Source: OLB16 sp964422415 (GTDB taxonomy: Bacteria > Hinthialibacterota > Hinthialibacteria > OLB16). From it: a stretch of DNA of 64,000 nucleotides. Shown here one piece after another: positions 26,146-34,140 of this stretch. Location of the stretch: positions 5,924 to 69,923 of the forward strand of contig CAYRBI010000011.1 in NCBI GenBank assembly GCA_964422415.1. Direction: 5' to 3'. The stretch's first letter is position 1; each line of letters begins with the position of its first letter. Position numbers and translations under genes: made by a program. Under the pieces are notes generated by a model, which did no database searches, had not been told where the DNA came from, and was given only the letters and a program-made list of their open reading frames with translations.

Positions 26146-26876
26146 GCTGGCTCTTTCCCTTGCTCTCCCTCTTCCGTGGTGGAGGAAGATGATCCCGTAC
26201 CCTTGGGCAGCCACACCGAGACGGATAAACTCTCGAAGCGGTTCAAAAAAATGGCCTCTCGCGTTGGTCCGATATAAAGGGAAATCCGGACCGCCAGAGG
26301 TAGCTCGGTGGTGGAGTCCCACTCTTCAACCCATTTAGAACCATCATATAGTTCCACTCCCATACCGACCACGCGCGGACCTACCAGATGAATCTCACCC
26401 CCTTCTAAGGGTTTGGCGTCCGGAGGTGAGTCAGAACGCCGGACCAGCCAGCGTGCCGGAGTTTCATCATCACGGTCGATATAGTATTCCACCTCGCTTA
26501 AATCGCTTTGAGGTTTGGCCGCCCAGTTCACCTTGGCAGTGGCCGCGGTAAACAAAAGACGGTCATTAGGAACTGGGTCACCGGCCACTCCCTCGATCTC
26601 AACCTCATCATTCTCGACAAGAAAACGAAACTCATCGGAACCAATCTGAGCCGCTTTGATGTCCTCCTGGATACGTATCAAGGAACGGAACAGGACAGCT
26701 CGAATCTCAGATTTGTAGGAGTTCGTATTATAGGAATTGAGTCCAGAGAAAAAGGCGGTGTAGGCCGATCCCAACAACAGGGTGGTCGCCACCATCGCAA
26801 GAATCAGCTCCAGCAGGGTAAAACCCGCCGGGCTGGCTTCTGTCCGATCAGTTGTAGTATTGGAGTGTATACACAT
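26142..26876 (-). CDS. gspJ: GspJ-like minor pseudopilin
   Basis: 244 residues with a prepilin leader and cleavage site (SPAG/FTLLELILAM, Glu at +5) followed by a hydrophobic helix. The globular part (about 60-230) is mostly beta, as in GspJ, which forms the tip complex with GspI and GspK. The gene overlaps the end of gspI by 29 bases and the start of gspK by four. The leader before the cleavage Gly is about 18 residues, within the normal range. Order H-I-J-K is the standard order of minor pseudopilin genes, which supports the call. Confidence 0.87.
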   Translation of the reverse strand: MCIHSNTTTDRTEASPAGFTLLELILAMVATTLLLGSAYTAFFSGLNSYNTNSYKSEIRAVLFRSLIRIQEDIKAAQIGSDEFRFLVENDEVEIEGVAGDPVPNDRLLFTAATAKVNWAAKPQSDLSEVEYYIDRDDETPARWLVRRSDSPPDAKPLEGGEIHLVGPRVVGMGVELYDGSKWVEEWDSTTELPLAVRISLYIGPTREAIFLNRFESLSVSVWLPKGTGSSSSTTEEGEQGKEPA

Positions 26877-27246
26877 TGATCTTCTCGGGGGCTTCTTCCT
26901 CGCCCCACTCGATGTTAATCGAAACCGAATACAGCTTCTCCCACTCCGTCTCTGAAAAAGAGACTTTGTAGCGGTAGTCAGTACCCTCGAACTCCCCCTC
27001 GTTGTCCTCGCTTTTGGGAGTCAACACCTGATTGCGTACCTGAGCCACGATGTCACGGGCATACAGCGAGGCCTTGGTCCGGCGTTCCATCAACCGGTGT
27101 GCCTCATTCATGCCATTGAAGGACACGAGCACGCCGGTGACCGCCACCGACATGATGGTGATCGCCACCACCACCTCGAAGAGAGTGAAGCCGCTACAGC
27201 TCCGCTCTCCAGGGGAGGCCTCCCTACTGCTTCGCGACCGTGTCAT
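26848..27246 (-). CDS. gspI: GspI-like minor pseudopilin
   Basis: 132 residues from ATG 27246 (a TTG three codons upstream is less likely). Cleavage site SCSG/FTLFEVVVAITIMSV with Glu at +5. A short globular domain (about 60-130) contains YRYKVSF and a C-terminal strand, fitting GspI, which has about 120-130 residues. It overlaps gspH by 23 bases and gspJ by 29, so translation is coupled. GspI would form the tip of the pseudopilus with J and K. Confidence 0.87.
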   Translation of the reverse strand: MTRSRSSREASPGERSCSGFTLFEVVVAITIMSVAVTGVLVSFNGMNEAHRLMERRTKASLYARDIVAQVRNQVLTPKSEDNEGEFEGTDYRYKVSFSETEWEKLYSVSINIEWGEEEAPEKINVYTLQYYN

Positions 27247-27892
27247 AGATCTCAAAGATCTCCTCGGTATACCGTGGCACGATCACAGTGCTTCCAATCG
27301 TACCCACAATGGCGACAGTGAAGGTATCAGCGCGCGTAGCGGTCTCACCGGTGGCTGACTCGACCGTGGAACTGGCATCTCCCACACTCAGGTAAATGAA
27401 GGTATCGCGGGTGGAACCATCTGGCTCGAAGACAAGGACCGCCTTCCGCTCCTCGAGCGCCTCTTCCTCGCTCTGGTAATCCACCTCCTCTTTCTTCGTG
27501 GTAGAGGTGTCCTCTTTTTCTTCTTCCTCCCCCTCCTCCCGGATGACCGGGTAGTAAACCTGTTCGATGTGAATGCCCTTGGGGAGGGTACCTGTCAGGC
27601 CAATAGGCCAGTTACGCTTGGTGAAATTGCCCGGATCCTCCATGGGATCCTCCTCCACCAGCAGATCCATACGGTTGGCTTCCCGATCCAGCCCCAGCCG
27701 GGACCGGCGGCCCGTGGTAACGGCCAGACTGCGGACAAAGTTAGTGGCGGTGGCGGTCACCTGCGCGGCGGCATACAGGTCCCGTTCTTTCTTCATCGAG
27801 GAGAGGGAGGGAGCCACCATGCTTGCAAGCAGGCCCATAATCATGAGGACCAGCATGAGCTCCAAGAAGGTAAAACCCGCTTGTTGTCTCAT
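27224..27892 (-). CDS. gspH: GspH-like minor pseudopilin
   Basis: 222 residues from ATG 27892; a TTG seven codons upstream overlaps gspF and is less likely. Very short leader MRQQAG then FTFLELMLVLMIMGLLASM (Glu at +5), a type IV prepilin start. The body is beta-rich with an acidic, Lys/Glu-rich insertion near 125-150 (EEGEEEEKEDTSTTKKEE). The place after gspF is normally taken by gspG, but no C-terminal GspG signature is evident and the length fits GspH better. If it is instead a divergent major pseudopilin, the operon would lack gspH and not gspG. Confidence 0.78.
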   Translation of the reverse strand: MRQQAGFTFLELMLVLMIMGLLASMVAPSLSSMKKERDLYAAAQVTATATNFVRSLAVTTGRRSRLGLDREANRMDLLVEEDPMEDPGNFTKRNWPIGLTGTLPKGIHIEQVYYPVIREEGEEEEKEDTSTTKKEEVDYQSEEEALEERKAVLVFEPDGSTRDTFIYLSVGDASSTVESATGETATRADTFTVAIVGTIGSTVIVPRYTEEIFEIYDTVAKQ

Positions 27893-27902
27893 CACAAGTG
27901 CT

Positions 27903-29120
27903 CTAGTGCGCAATCTGCCCCATTTTCATCATGGGCAGCGCAAGGGCCATGACGATGAAGAGGACCACAATGGCCATAACTCCGATAATCACCGGTTCCA
28001 TGAGGCTGATAAAATTCTTTGTGGCATAACGGACCTCCAGGCTGTAGGCGCTGGCGACTTGAGTGAACATGCTCTCCAGTTCTCCCGATTCCTCGCCTAC
28101 ACGGATCATTTGGGTGAAAAGAGATGGGAAGACATTGCTCTGGGCAATGGGTTTGGCGATACCCTGTCCTTTTTGAACCTTCTCACAGACCTCTTGCAGC
28201 GAACGCTTCACCACGGCATCGCTGACAGTAGCGGCCACAAGCCGGAGGGCATCCAGGGCGGGCACGCCACTTTGCAGCAGGCTGGCCATGGTTTGGGCGA
28301 TACGAGTCACTCCAACCTTTTGAATGAAGACTCCCAAAGCAGGAGTAGCGCGTAGGAAACGATACCAGTTATAGCTTCCCGCTTCGGTCGAAAGCCACCA
28401 TTTCATTGCGCCAAAAAGAAGCATCCCCACAAGAGGAATGGTCCACCCCTTGGTGGAAACAAAGTTCCCAGCTCCGATGAGAAACTGGGTCGGAAGAGGA
28501 AGCGCCTGGCCACTTTCAAGAAAGACAGCGGTCATTTTGGGCATGACAAAGGCTAGGATGAAGGTCACCGAGAGGATCGCCATGCACACAATCGCGGCGG
28601 GATAGTACATGGCCGACTTGACCTCGGCATTGAGAGCATAGTTGGCCTCCAGGAAGTCGGCCAGCTGCGCCATGACTCGATCCAGGACACCCCCCTCTTC
28701 ACCCATGCGGACCGTACTCACATACAGCGATGGGAAGACACCGGGATGGTCACGCATAGCATCCGCCATCGAGGCCCCCCCCTCGATCGCCTCGCGAACC
28801 TCGGTCAGGACATCGCGCAAGACATCGCTTTCAGCCTGACTGCCGATAATCCCCAAGGCCTGGGTCAGGGGGATATTGGCTTTGAGGACCGAATTCATCT
28901 GGTGGGTGAACATCACCAGCTCGCGGGTCTTGATTTTCCGTTTTCTTCGCGGAGCAACCGAGGGATGTTTGGGAGTCTCAAGGGCCGATTCCGAAACCTG
29001 GACAGGAATCAAACCTTGGCTACGCAGGGCCTTAAGCGCACCGGGGCGGTCCGCTGTCTCCAGGGATCCAGTGGTTTCCTTGCCCTCGGGTGAAACAGCT
29101 TTGTACTGGTAAACAGGCAT
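27903..29120 (-). CDS. gspF: T2SS inner-membrane platform protein GspF
   Basis: 405 residues, normal for GspF. Two T2SSF domains (about 70-195 and 270-395) each begin with a helical segment (FTHQMNSVLKANIPLTQAL; RIAQTMASLLQSGVPALDAL) followed by the E-G-x-S or G-x-G-I region, and three membrane helices lie near 170-190, 220-240 and 375-400. The N-terminal 60 residues (YQYKAVSPEGKETTGSLE) are the usual GspF cap. It binds GspE and GspL and moves pseudopilin subunits. Located 37 bp after gspE and 10 bp before gspH. Confidence 0.95.
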   Translation of the reverse strand: MPVYQYKAVSPEGKETTGSLETADRPGALKALRSQGLIPVQVSESALETPKHPSVAPRRKRKIKTRELVMFTHQMNSVLKANIPLTQALGIIGSQAESDVLRDVLTEVREAIEGGASMADAMRDHPGVFPSLYVSTVRMGEEGGVLDRVMAQLADFLEANYALNAEVKSAMYYPAAIVCMAILSVTFILAFVMPKMTAVFLESGQALPLPTQFLIGAGNFVSTKGWTIPLVGMLLFGAMKWWLSTEAGSYNWYRFLRATPALGVFIQKVGVTRIAQTMASLLQSGVPALDALRLVAATVSDAVVKRSLQEVCEKVQKGQGIAKPIAQSNVFPSLFTQMIRVGEESGELESMFTQVASAYSLEVRYATKNFISLMEPVIIGVMAIVVLFIVMALALPMMKMGQIAH

Positions 29121-29157
29121 AGTGGTTGGAAAGGAAGAGGAAATAATGGCCGGAGGT

Positions 29158-30855
29158 TCAGTCCTCCACGGCCACCCTCAAAACCTCTTCCATAGTAGTG
29201 ATACCAGCATCAACCTTCCGCCAACCATCCTCGCGGAATGATTTTCCCGCGGAGGCTTGGGCAATCATGCTGGCGGAGGGGCGCTTTAAGATCATCTCCC
29301 GGAGCTCATCATTGAGTACAATGATCTCAAAGATGCCGACACGCCCCTTATATCCCGAGAAACCGCATGTTTCACACCCCACGCCACGGAAGAACTTGAT
29401 TTGATCCACATGCTGCCACAAGCTCAACACCTTTTCCTCGGCGGTGGGCTCATATTGCTCCCGGCAATTCGGACAGATCCGCCGTACCAGACGTTGGGCG
29501 AGGATGCCATTGAGCGACGATGAGATCAGAAAGGGATCGATCCCCATGTCCATGAGGCGTGGAACAGCCCCAGCGGCGGTGTTGGTGTGAAGAGTACTGA
29601 ACACCAAGTGGCCGGTGAGAGCCGAACGGATGGAGATTTCAGCGGTTTCACCATCGCGGACTTCACCCACCATGATGACATCCGGGTCTTGGCGCATAAT
29701 CGAGCGCAACCCAGACGCAAAGGTCAGTCCCCGCTTCTGGTTCACCTGGATCTGACAGACACCCGGGAGATGGTATTCCACCGGGTCTTCCACCGTGATG
29801 ATCTTCAGCGTGGGAGAAAAGATCAAATTCAATGCTGTATAGAGGGTCGTGGTCTTGCCTGAACCAGTCGGTCCGGTCACCAGGAAGATCCCATGCGGAC
29901 GGTGGATGACATCATTGAAGGCACCACGGTCTTCCTCGGCCAAACCGAGTTCCTGGATATCGAGTATCAGGCTGCTCTTGTCGAGAATACGCAGCACTAC
30001 GCTTTCGCCATAGACAGTCGGGCAACAGGAGACACGCAGGTCAATCTGCTTGCCCTCCATGGAAAGCCGGATATGACCATCCTGCGGGATAAAGCGCTCG
30101 GCGATGTTCATGCCGGCCATGATCTTTACCCGGGAGGTGATCGCCAGCCGCAGGTGCTTGGGCGGCGGGGGCATCTCCTTGAGCAACCCATCAATCCGGT
30201 AGCGGAGCTTGATCTCGGACTCGAAAGGTTCAATGTGGACATCGGAAGCCTTGTCCCGGATAGCCTCGAAGAGAATCAAGTTAACCAGGTTGACAACAGT
30301 CGGCTCGCCAGCGAGTTCACGCAGGTTGCCAATGTCGTGGTCCACCTCCAAGCCGGTCTCATCGGTGGAACCTTCCTCGACTGTTCCACCCCTCAGATCC
30401 GCGGTCATCCGCTCCACCGTGGCACCATAGCTACGTTGGATCGCCTGACGCAGGTTCCTCTCGCCAGCGATCTCAACCTTGATGCGCGCGGCGCCAGTCA
30501 GAATCCGGAAATCTTCATAGACCTGATCCGGTTCCGGATCGGTGACCGCCACCACCACAGATCCATTGTCCCGTCGAAGGGGGAGAGCCAAGCGTTTGAA
30601 GGCCAGATCACTGGGGACCTTAGCCAGGAGCTCTTCATCCACTTCTCCGATATCGGAAAGAAACGGGAGCTCATAGACATCCGCGACAGCATTGGCCCAA
30701 TCGTTGTCGGGGATTCGTCCGGTCTGTACAAGAGCCTCCGAGAGTTCCGCTAGACTCTGCGGTTCCCTCTCCATGACTCTGTGCCAATCGGCATGAGTCA
30801 AGAGGCCCTTGGAGATCAGGAGGTTTCCTAACTTTTGATACTCCATATAGACCAT
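29158..30855 (-). CDS. gspE: T2SS assembly ATPase GspE
   Basis: About 565 residues. N1E/GSPII_E-N domain (about 1-140) binds GspL; then the ATPase core with Walker A GPTGSGKTT (about 328-336), Asp box near ITVEDPVEYHLPG, Walker B IMVGEVRDGETAE and His box TLHTNTA. Downstream is the zinc-binding CM domain with two Cys pairs (CPNC and CETC). It powers pseudopilus assembly in the cytoplasm. ATG 30855 was chosen because a GGGG site lies about 11 bases upstream; in-frame starts at 30885 and 30846 are alternatives. It is the first gene of the operon, divergent from the permease gene; the 130-bp gap must hold the operon promoter. Confidence 0.95.
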   Translation of the reverse strand: MVYMEYQKLGNLLISKGLLTHADWHRVMEREPQSLAELSEALVQTGRIPDNDWANAVADVYELPFLSDIGEVDEELLAKVPSDLAFKRLALPLRRDNGSVVVAVTDPEPDQVYEDFRILTGAARIKVEIAGERNLRQAIQRSYGATVERMTADLRGGTVEEGSTDETGLEVDHDIGNLRELAGEPTVVNLVNLILFEAIRDKASDVHIEPFESEIKLRYRIDGLLKEMPPPPKHLRLAITSRVKIMAGMNIAERFIPQDGHIRLSMEGKQIDLRVSCCPTVYGESVVLRILDKSSLILDIQELGLAEEDRGAFNDVIHRPHGIFLVTGPTGSGKTTTLYTALNLIFSPTLKIITVEDPVEYHLPGVCQIQVNQKRGLTFASGLRSIMRQDPDVIMVGEVRDGETAEISIRSALTGHLVFSTLHTNTAAGAVPRLMDMGIDPFLISSSLNGILAQRLVRRICPNCREQYEPTAEEKVLSLWQHVDQIKFFRGVGCETCGFSGYKGRVGIFEIIVLNDELREMILKRPSASMIAQASAGKSFREDGWRKVDAGITTMEEVLRVAVED

Positions 30856-30988
30856 AGCGTAGGACACCCCTTTCGGCTGACGCAAGCTGGAACAGAGCCT
30901 TCAGCCAAAATTGGTGGGTCTAGCCATCTCCGGTCTGGTCTGTAAGTATAAGAATTTCAGACTGTTGGAAATCAGGTACGTTCTTAAC

Positions 30989-31777
30989 ATGGATGAAGTA
31001 ACCTCAATGATGTGGCTGGCTTGCAGCCTTTGTGTCATTCTCATCGGAATTGACAAGGCGGGTTTTGGGGGTGGAATCGGTATGGTGGCCACCCCACTCC
31101 TCTCTTTGGTCATGCCTCCTACCCGCGCAGCGGCCATCCTGCTCCCCCTTTTATGCGGGTCAGATATCGTTTCGCTCTATTTCTATCGCCGGATCTGCAG
31201 CACAAAAAACCTGTTGGCCCTGCTGCCTGGTGCGATCCTCGGAATCATCCTGGGAACCTTGTTTATCATGCACTGGCAGGGAGACCAAGAGGCCGCCGAG
31301 AGAGAACTCAAGGCCATGGTGGGCTGGCTCTCCCTTATCTTCGTGGCCTACCAAGCAGGGAGAACCTGGCTCTTAAAAAGGATTGAGCGATACCACCCCA
31401 AGAGATGGCATGGCTGGATATTTGGATCCTGCTCAGGATTCACTTCCACCCTAGCCCATGCTGGAGGACCGCCGGTCACCATGTATCTGCTCCCTCAGCA
31501 CATGGACCGTCAGCTCTTTGTCGGCACCACGGTCTGGTTGTTTGCTTTGATGAATGCCTTGAAGTTGCCCCCTTACTACGCCTTGGGGCTCTTCCCTAAA
31601 GAGAACTTGACCCTCTCCTTTGCGTTAATGCCCTTGGTTCCCTTGGGGGTGGGCCTGGGGGTGTGGATGAACAAGGTGACCAGTGACCGGCTGTTCAACC
31701 GGCTGGTTTATGGGATTCTACTCGTGACTGGAATCCAACTCGTGACCGGTTGGAGTCTGGTCGATCTGTTCCGTTGA
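30989..31777 (+). CDS. TauE/SafE-family membrane permease
   Basis: 262 residues with about eight hydrophobic segments and the family hallmarks near both halves: GIDKAGFGGGIGMVATPLLS at the start, and GFTSTLAHAGGPPVTMYLLP in the second half. Members export or import sulfur- or organic acid-type anions (sulfite, sulfoacetate and others); the substrate here is unknown. ATG 30989 is preferred over an earlier in-frame start at 30911 because the upstream segment lacks family similarity. The gene is divergent from gspE and 60-odd bases before the next gene on the same strand. Confidence 0.9.
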   Translation: MDEVTSMMWLACSLCVILIGIDKAGFGGGIGMVATPLLSLVMPPTRAAAILLPLLCGSDIVSLYFYRRICSTKNLLALLPGAILGIILGTLFIMHWQGDQEAAERELKAMVGWLSLIFVAYQAGRTWLLKRIERYHPKRWHGWIFGSCSGFTSTLAHAGGPPVTMYLLPQHMDRQLFVGTTVWLFALMNALKLPPYYALGLFPKENLTLSFALMPLVPLGVGLGVWMNKVTSDRLFNRLVYGILLVTGIQLVTGWSLVDLFR

Positions 31778-31806
31778 AGCCGTACCCGTAAGGGACTCAT
31801 ATTCCC

Positions 31807-33033
31807 ATGCACAGTGGGAGCATTCAGGGGGCCAGAACCATGTCTATTGTGGGAACCCAGTTGAGTGGAACGGTGGAAAAAGCGGCGCGCCTCGTATCGT
31901 TGGATGCGTACCGGGGCTTTGTCATGATGGCAATGGTTTCGGATGGCCTGGGGCTCTCCAATGTGGCCCAACATTTTCCCGGCAGTAGGTTGTGGGAAAC
32001 CCTCGATTACCAGTTTAGCCATGTCGAATGGGAGGGATGCGCCTTCTGGGACCTGATCCAACCCTCCTTCACCTTCATGGTGGGAGTGGCCATGCCTTAC
32101 TCCCATGCCAGCCGTGTCGTGAAGGGGCAATCCCCCGCAAAGATTGGGTTTCACGTGATCTACCGGGCGTTACTGCTCACCTTCCTGGGAGTCTTCCTGC
32201 GCTCCGATGGAGCCGGGATGACCCGCTTCACCTTCGAGGATGTCCTCAGCCAGATCGGCATGGGGTATGCCTTTGCATACCTCTTGATTGGACGCGGATG
32301 GAAGATTCAATCAATCGCGTTGGTAGGCATTCTCTTCAGTTACTGGCTGGCCTTTGCGCTCTATCCCCTGCCCGGCCCTGGCTTTGACTATGCCGCCGTG
32401 GGGGTCACGCCGGAGTGGGGTCCCTACACCGGTTTCTTCGCACACTGGAACAAAAACACCAACCTTGCCGCCGCCTTCGATATCTGGTTCCTGAACTTAT
32501 TCCCCTGGCCGGAGCCCTGGCGTTATAACGGGGGCGGATACCAGACATTGAGTTTTATCCCCTCGATGGCCACCATTATTCTCGGCCTGCTCGCGGGGGA
32601 ATATCTGCGGGGTAATGTCAATGCCAAGTCCAAGGCGCAACATCTCTTCTTGGCGGGTGTGGTCTGCCTGGTGGCAGGATGGGGCCTTGGACACACCCTC
32701 TGCCCGGTTGTGAAAAAGATCTGGACCCCCTCGTGGGTGCTCTTCAGCGGTGGCTGGGCCTTCATCATGCTGGGCAGTTTCTACACCCTCATTGACCTCA
32801 TGGGTTTCCGCAAATGGGCCTTCCCCTTCGTGGTGGTGGGCATGAACTCCATCGCCATCTATGTGATGGTCCACCTGATGGGGGGATGGATTGTGGGGAC
32901 ATACAAAACCCACTTTGGACAGGACCTGTTTGATGGAATCTACGGTCCCATTTTCCAGCATGGAGCGGTCCTGTTAACTCTGTGGCTGATGCTCTATTGG
33001 ATGTACCGGAAGAAGATTTTCATCAAGATCTGA
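31807..33033 (+). CDS. DUF5009-type multi-pass membrane acyltransferase-like protein
   Basis: 408 residues with around ten hydrophobic helices. The conserved SLDAYRGFVMMAMV start, the WEGCAFWDLIQPSFTFMVG block and the GMNSIAIYV segment match the DUF5009 / heparan-alpha-glucosaminide acetyltransferase-like family found in PVC and Bacteroidota glycan loci. The family is thought to acetylate carbohydrates across the membrane using acetyl-CoA; this activity is inferred. A second in-frame ATG lies at 31840. The gene follows the permease and is followed by a perfect GC-rich hairpin. Confidence 0.88.
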   Translation: MHSGSIQGARTMSIVGTQLSGTVEKAARLVSLDAYRGFVMMAMVSDGLGLSNVAQHFPGSRLWETLDYQFSHVEWEGCAFWDLIQPSFTFMVGVAMPYSHASRVVKGQSPAKIGFHVIYRALLLTFLGVFLRSDGAGMTRFTFEDVLSQIGMGYAFAYLLIGRGWKIQSIALVGILFSYWLAFALYPLPGPGFDYAAVGVTPEWGPYTGFFAHWNKNTNLAAAFDIWFLNLFPWPEPWRYNGGGYQTLSFIPSMATIILGLLAGEYLRGNVNAKSKAQHLFLAGVVCLVAGWGLGHTLCPVVKKIWTPSWVLFSGGWAFIMLGSFYTLIDLMGFRKWAFPFVVVGMNSIAIYVMVHLMGGWIVGTYKTHFGQDLFDGIYGPIFQHGAVLLTLWLMLYWMYRKKIFIKI

Positions 33034-33050
33034 CCACCTCACCCCTAAAT

Positions 33051-33073
33051 CCCCTCTCCCACAGGGAGAGGGG
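33051..33073. terminator. Perfect 10-bp hairpin, terminator- or repeat-like
   Basis: CCCCTCTCCC, loop ACA, GGGAGAGGGG: a perfect 10-bp stem 17 bases after the DUF5009 stop, preceded by CCACCTCACCCCTAAAT. No U-run follows. Composition is like the palindromes at 8214 and 9790, so it may be a short member of that repeat class used as a terminator. Confidence 0.6.
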
Positions 33074-33156
33074 ACTCTGCGTTCCGGTGACTTTCCTGGG
33101 GACGTGGGATAGAATCCGTTTTTCATTCCGAATATTGAGCCTGAGGAGGCCATTCG

Positions 33157-33915
33157 ATGCGTAAGAAGTTTATTGCCGGTAACTGGAAGATGTTCTGCGG
33201 AGACCCCGCAAAGGCGGTGGCACTCGCCAAGGGTGTCGTCGAGGCTTGCGGTGGGCAAGACAAGGTAGAGGTGGGGGTATGTCCGCCTGCCACGGCTCTT
33301 GCGGCGGTATGTGAGGTCTGCAAGGGAACTAGGATTGGGGTGGGTGGCCAGAATCTGTACCCCAAGGATGAGGGCGCCTTCACCGGCGAGGTGTCCGCCA
33401 CATTCCTGAAGGCTATAGGCTGCACCTATGTGATCCTTGGTCACAGCGAGCGTCGCACCTATTTCAAGGAAACCGATGCCTTTATTAACGAAAAGGTGAA
33501 GGCTGCCCTGGCGCAGGGTCTCACACCGATCCTGTGCATCGGCGAGACCGACAAAGAACGCGAACAAGGAATCACCGAGAAAGTGGTCGAGACTCAGCTG
33601 CGCGGTGGTCTGGCGGGGATGAGCGCCGTGGAGATCGGTAAGCTGGTCATCGCTTATGAGCCCGTGTGGGCCATTGGCACTGGTAAGGTCGCCACCCCGG
33701 CGGATGCCCAAGCGGTTCATGCCTTTATCCGTAAGCTGCTGGGTGAGTTGGCTTCTCCCGCGGTGGCCGAGACGATCCGTATTCAGTATGGCGGTAGCAT
33801 GAAGCCCGACAATGCGCCTGAGTTACTTTCTCAAAAGGACATCGATGGAGGTCTCATCGGAGGCGCGGCACTCAAGGCCGATTCCTTCGCGGCAATCGTG
33901 AAAGCGGGGATGTAA
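33157..33915 (+). CDS. tpiA: Triosephosphate isomerase
   Basis: Converts dihydroxyacetone phosphate and glyceraldehyde 3-phosphate in glycolysis. 252 residues, full length. All active-site features are present: GNWKM (Asn9, Lys11), ILGHSERR (His96), the YEPVWAIGTGK loop (Glu168) and the phosphate-binding YGGSMKPDN near the C terminus. An AGGAGG-like site (GAGGAGG about nine bases upstream) supports the start. It stands alone, between two hairpins, as the only core metabolic enzyme in the window. Confidence 0.98.
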   Translation: MRKKFIAGNWKMFCGDPAKAVALAKGVVEACGGQDKVEVGVCPPATALAAVCEVCKGTRIGVGGQNLYPKDEGAFTGEVSATFLKAIGCTYVILGHSERRTYFKETDAFINEKVKAALAQGLTPILCIGETDKEREQGITEKVVETQLRGGLAGMSAVEIGKLVIAYEPVWAIGTGKVATPADAQAVHAFIRKLLGELASPAVAETIRIQYGGSMKPDNAPELLSQKDIDGGLIGGAALKADSFAAIVKAGM

Positions 33916-33934
33916 GAATATAGAATCAGTTTTC

Positions 33935-33966
33935 CACCGGGGGCGGCCGGCAGCTAGCCCCCGGTG
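33935..33966 (+). terminator. Strong hairpin after tpiA
   Basis: Arms CACCGGGGGC (33935-33944) and GCCCCCGGTG (33957-33966), loop 12 bases. Perfect 10-bp stem beginning 20 bases after the tpiA stop; the flanking TTT and AAA could extend it past one bulged base. No U-tract of note follows, so efficiency as an intrinsic terminator is uncertain. Confidence 0.7.
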
Positions 33967-33989
33967 AAATCCTCCCTCACTTAATTGCC

Positions 33990-34072
33990 AGTTGAATTAC
34001 TCGAAGTTCCATTGGTTGTGTGGATTCCCGCCTTCGCGGGAATGACGATTACCAAGGGATTTCACCTTTTCC
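33990..34072. repeat. MITE-like palindromic element, half copy (A)
   Basis: Contains the left half of the dispersed family: CAGTTGAATTACTCGAAGTTC, the mini-palindrome ATTCCCGCCTTCGCGGGAAT and the linker ACGATTACCAAGGGATTTCACC. The right arm is missing. The frame reading through it would add a WIPAFAGMT peptide to the next protein, which is an artefact of the repeat. Confidence 0.75.
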
Positions 34073-34140
34073 AGGATTACAAGGGCACCAAAAACACACT
34101 TGATTCTTTTCTCAGATTACGAACACAGAAGGAGCAACTC

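Noticed and set aside
21934..30855. Type IV pilus operon (PilM-N-O-P-Q) as an alternative to T2SS
   Set aside because: The H-I-J-K pseudopilin set with a GspK of two helix-hairpin-helix segments, plus GspE and GspF order, is specific to T2SS; the PilO/PilP resemblance reflects homology.
33985..34140. N-terminal extension of the propeller protein containing WIPAFAGMT
   Set aside because: It is the translation of repeat copy A; ATG 34141 has a better ribosome-binding site and opens a signal peptide.
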